From: Candidatus Methylacidiphilum fumarolicum
GTDB lineage: Bacteria; Verrucomicrobiota; Verrucomicrobiia; Methylacidiphilales; Methylacidiphilaceae
Direction of reading: 5' to 3'
DNA: 64,000 bases
Assembly: GCF_949774925.1 (NCBI RefSeq)
Contig: NZ_OX458932.1
Coordinates: 558,001 to 622,000 of the forward strand
The notes under the pieces were generated by a model, which did not search any database, was not told where the DNA came from, and saw only the letters and a list, made by a program, of their open reading frames with translations. The first letter of the stretch is position 1. The number at the start of each line of letters is the position of its first letter. Positions 61,584 through 64,000 of this stretch are shown in pieces. The translations under genes and the position numbers were made by a program.

Positions 61584-61663
61584 TGTTTTAGTTTTTGAGT
61601 GAAAAATGTACTAAAATGAAGTAAAAAAAAATGAAGTAAAAACATTTTAATTTCTATCCACCG

Positions 61664-62113
61664 ATGCCAGTACTACCTGAGCTTCCTGAATGCGAATCAA
61701 AAATCAAGACCTTTTTTTTTGATACTGATTCTTGTGGACTTATCCATAACATTGCTTATTTGCGTTTTGTAGAGATCGCCCGTTCTGAACTAGCTGAACG
61801 GCTTGGTTGGCCATTGAAAGAGATGGAAAAGACAGGGTTGGTCCCTGTAGTCATCAAAACCGAAATTGTTTATAAATCCCCTGCCAGACTTGGGGATATT
61901 ATCAGTATCATTTCAAGGCTTAGTCGAATAGAAAGGGTGCGGTTTCAGATTGACTTCGAATTAAGAAAGGAAAGTCCTTCGGGTAGTTTACTTGCTGAAT
62001 GCCGACAAATCCTTGCTTGTATCAAGCTTCCTGAAAGAAAACCCTCGCCAATTCCATTAAATTGGGCTCAAGCTTATCCTTGGTTAGTTGGGAGAAAGAC
62101 GGAAAATAGCTAA
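61664..62113 (+). CDS. Acyl-CoA thioesterase, YbgC/4HBT type
   Basis: A 149-residue hotdog-fold thioesterase. The active-site region FFDTDSCGLIHNIAYLRFVEIAR matches the YbgC/4-hydroxybenzoyl-CoA thioesterase pattern (D-x-D-x2-G-x-H/x-N-x2-Y), here listed in overlapping parts: TDSCGLIHN and IAYLRFVE. The conserved aspartate is present. Substrate unknown; a role in acyl-CoA or quinone-precursor hydrolysis is possible. It precedes a quinone oxidoreductase gene by 44 bp. Confidence 0.85.
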   Translation: MPVLPELPECESKIKTFFFDTDSCGLIHNIAYLRFVEIARSELAERLGWPLKEMEKTGLVPVVIKTEIVYKSPARLGDIISIISRLSRIERVRFQIDFELRKESPSGSLLAECRQILACIKLPERKPSPIPLNWAQAYPWLVGRKTENS

Positions 62114-62157
62114 GGTAGTGGTTATTTTGGATTTCAACCTGGAAAGCTACAGAAAAA

Positions 62158-63153
62158 ATGATTGCTTGGGTTATTGAAAAAGAAAATGGAAAAAGAACTT
62201 TGCAAATGCGGGAACTGCCTTCGCTCAAACCTGGAAGAGCCGAATTAAAAGTGGATGTTTATTATGCGGGCATCAATAGAGCCGATCTTCTTCAACTTTA
62301 TGGACTCTATCCTCAACCTGGGCCTCCGGCTTCTTTTGAGATTCCAGGATTAGAATTTTCTGGAAGGATTTGTGAGATTGGGGAAGGAGTGGAAGGTTGG
62401 AAAGAAGGTGATCCGGTGTTTGGCTTACTCATTGGCGGTGCTTTTTCTACAGAAGTTGTTGTTCATGAAAGGTTCTTGTTACCCATTGATGGAAAACTAT
62501 CTTTTGTGGAAGCGGCCGCTATATCCGAATCTTTTTTTACGGCCTGGGATGGGTTAGAATATCGGGCAGAGGCAAAGGAAAACGAAACGCTATTGATTTC
62601 AGCTGCTGGGAGTAGCGTTGGTCTTTCTGCATTAGCTCTGGCTAATCTAAAAAACCTTAAAGTCTTTGGGATGGTGAGATCTCCAGCTAAGAAAGAAAAG
62701 CTTCTCAAAATTGGAGCTATTGATGTGTTTACAGAAGAGCAAGCAGATCTAATTGATTGGTCTTTGACTAGAACAGGGGGAAGGGGAATGGATATTATTT
62801 TCGATTTAGTGGGAGGAGAACGTTTTAGTCAATTTCTTCAAATTGCAGCAGAAAAAGGAAGGATTCTTAGCCTTGGTCTGTTGGGAGGATCAAAAACAGA
62901 GATTTCACTCATGCATCTCCTTCGAAAAAGATTAACGCTCGTTGGCTCCACCCTTCGAGCAAGGCCTATAGAAGAAAAAATGTTTTTAACCCAACAGTTT
63001 AGGAAAAAAATACTTCCTTTTTTTATAGAAGGTCGGCTTAAGCCTATTATAGATCGCATTTTTCTGTGGGATCAATTGAGGGAAGCTTTGAAGTATATGG
63101 AAGAAAATAGACATTTTGGGAAAATCCTACTTAAGGTAAGAGAAGAGAAGTAG
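62158..63153 (+). CDS. Quinone oxidoreductase / zinc-type alcohol dehydrogenase family (QOR)
   Basis: A 331-residue medium-chain dehydrogenase without the structural zinc cysteines, as in NADPH:quinone reductases. Family marks are YYAGINRADLLQLYGLYP, PGLEFSGRICEIGEGVEGW, and the cofactor-binding stretch TLLISAAGSSVGLSALALA, in which the usual GGAGGVG is relaxed. It probably reduces quinones or enals with NADPH. Co-directional with the thioesterase upstream. Confidence 0.9.
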   Translation: MIAWVIEKENGKRTLQMRELPSLKPGRAELKVDVYYAGINRADLLQLYGLYPQPGPPASFEIPGLEFSGRICEIGEGVEGWKEGDPVFGLLIGGAFSTEVVVHERFLLPIDGKLSFVEAAAISESFFTAWDGLEYRAEAKENETLLISAAGSSVGLSALALANLKNLKVFGMVRSPAKKEKLLKIGAIDVFTEEQADLIDWSLTRTGGRGMDIIFDLVGGERFSQFLQIAAEKGRILSLGLLGGSKTEISLMHLLRKRLTLVGSTLRARPIEEKMFLTQQFRKKILPFFIEGRLKPIIDRIFLWDQLREALKYMEENRHFGKILLKVREEK

Positions 63154-63172
63154 AATAAAAAGGCTTATTTTG

Positions 63173-63246
63173 GGCGACCGACGGGACTTGAACCCGCAAC
63201 ACCCAGAGCCACAATCTGGTGCTCTGCCAATTGAGCTACGGCCGCC
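63173..63246 (-). tRNA. tRNA-His (anticodon GUG)
   Basis: Minus-strand cloverleaf of 74 nt including an encoded G at position -1. Acceptor GCGGCCG/CGGTCGC, D-stem GCTC/GAGC, anticodon stem CCAGA/TCTGG with loop TTGTGGC (anticodon GTG), T-loop TTCAAGT, and C at the discriminator opposite G-1, the identity feature of tRNA-His. CCA is not encoded. Confidence 0.96.
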
Positions 63247-63452
63247 ATGTCTCTTTTGAGTATACTTAGCTTATATAATATTTTTATCTTTTTTAAGCAC
63301 TTTTCACGAATAATTGTATACCATGAAAAAAAATTAATGTTGTCATTGTCCTAAACCTTATCCACTCTTTGGGGAGGAAGTACTGAAAATAAAATAAGTT
63401 TGATATTTTAAACAACCACTAAATTTGAGTTTTTAACATTCGACAATAAGAA

Positions 63453-64000
63453 ATGATCATTACAGATGTTCCAAATATTAGGAGGTTAGAAGAGGAAGCA
63501 ATAGCCAATGGCCTTTCTGCTGAAGTTTTGATGGAAAGAGCCGGCAGGATGGCTGCGTGTTTTTTTCTCCAGCATTATCCTCGCATGGGCCAGGTTCTTG
63601 TATTGGTTGGTAAAGGCAATAATGGGGGGGATGGGTTGGTGATTGCCAGAGAGTTATTGAAAAGGGGATGGCCTGTATCGGTTTATCTCTCTGCTGAAAG
63701 AGAAAAACTAGGAAGCTTATGTAAAAAAAAGCTGGAGGAATTATTGCACGCATTTCCTCAGTTATCCTTGTATGTTTATCCAGATCCTGTCCCCTGGACG
63801 AAAGCGGATTATGTGTTGGATTGTCTGCTTGGAATCGGTGTGAAAGGGGAATTGCAGGGTGAAGTAGCTCAGATTGTCAAAGAACTGAATGAAGAGCGTA
63901 ATCGTTGTTTTTTCCAAACAATAGCCGTTGATTGTCCCTCAGGATTGTGGGAGAAGTCGACAACTAATTCTTTAGCCGTTATTGCCGATTTAACACTAAG
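63453..64000 (+). CDS. nnrE: NAD(P)H-hydrate epimerase domain (YjeF N), cut by window end
   Basis: The frame from ATG 63453 is open to the window end, giving 182 residues. It starts MIITDVPNIRRLEEEAIANG and contains the YjeF_N signature VLVGKGNNGGDGLVIARELL and DYVLDCLLGIGVKG, with AVDCPSGLW near the end. The enzyme epimerises damaged NAD(P)H hydrates. In many bacteria it is fused to the ADP-dependent dehydratase NnrD; whether that domain follows cannot be seen. Confidence 0.92.
   Translation, partial: MIITDVPNIRRLEEEAIANGLSAEVLMERAGRMAACFFLQHYPRMGQVLVLVGKGNNGGDGLVIARELLKRGWPVSVYLSAEREKLGSLCKKKLEELLHAFPQLSLYVYPDPVPWTKADYVLDCLLGIGVKGELQGEVAQIVKELNEERNRCFFQTIAVDCPSGLWEKSTTNSLAVIADLTL

Noticed and set aside
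1-64000. CRISPR arrays, prophage genes or rRNA
   Set aside because: No regularly spaced short repeats, phage structural genes or rRNA sequence were seen.

Overview
The window is a chromosomal segment of about 42% GC (estimated by eye) from a Gram-negative diazotroph. The nif genes, a YSC84/SYLF protein, FIST and lipase-maturation-factor proteins, a fused ActC-ActD-like membrane protein and heavy IS200/IS605 and IS607 colonisation would fit an acidophilic methanotrophic verrucomicrobium of the Methylacidiphilum type. That assignment is my inference from gene content; no rRNA or methane-oxidation gene lies in the window.

Layout. (1) 1-15.2 kb is a nitrogen-fixation island. It runs nifB (3' part), fdxN, an A-type Fe-S carrier, a helical unknown, a 4Fe4S-LRV protein, nifZ, nifS, nifQ and a two-domain rhodanese. 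nifA follows on the opposite strand, then two more A-type carriers, then nifT with a DegT-like protein, a 74-residue protein and a SIR2-like protein, and finally nifW-fixABCX. I see four -24/-12 (sigma-54) promoters, before nifQ, the carrier pair, nifT and nifW. Two of them, nifT and nifW, have exact TGT-N10-ACA NifA sites upstream. NifA carries the C-X11-C-X19-C-X4-C motif of oxygen-sensitive NifA proteins. FeMo-cofactor assembly (NifB, NifQ), sulfur supply (NifS, rhodanese, carriers), nitrogenase maturation and protection (NifZ, NifT, NifW) and low-potential electron supply (FixABCX, ferredoxin) therefore sit in one regulon.

(2) 15.2-32.3 kb is housekeeping: SYLF protein, UbiD-like decarboxylase, a sugar epimerase, ActC-ActD fusion, 5'-3' exonuclease, ErpA-like carrier, MFS transporter, ruvC-ruvA-ruvB, YjbQ protein, a rhodanese-like lipoprotein and tRNA-Lys. 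It is interrupted by a decayed IS605-type element (21.05-22.79 kb) and by a 407-bp internally deleted derivative of it (31.77-32.18 kb). (3) 32.3-46.9 kb holds a methyltransferase, a host-attachment-like protein, deoC, an unusual nucleoside-transferase-like protein, rsmE, a heptose-epimerase-like gene, a ClpX-like ATPase, a FIST protein, a hydrolase and an aldehyde dehydrogenase. The block 36.2-41.3 kb lies between two inverted IS607 relics. (4) 47-64 kb holds a GC-rich IS605-type element with an open tnpB, then rpe-like, gloA, M42 peptidase, DedA, hsp20, an outer-membrane protein, azoreductase, lipase-maturation-factor protein, peroxiredoxin, glcD, a second 407-bp mini-element, a Moco-carrier/FolB fusion, thioesterase, quinone oxidoreductase, tRNA-His and the start of nnrE/nnrD.

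The observations I rate highest are the NifA/sigma-54-controlled nifT operon with a DegT protein lacking its PLP lysine and a SIR2-like partner; the twin 407-bp mini-elements that keep only the ends and the tnpB-3'/omega-RNA region of a dead parent also present here; the mosaic identity of the inverted IS607 relics; and two domain fusions (ActC-ActD, Moco carrier-FolB).
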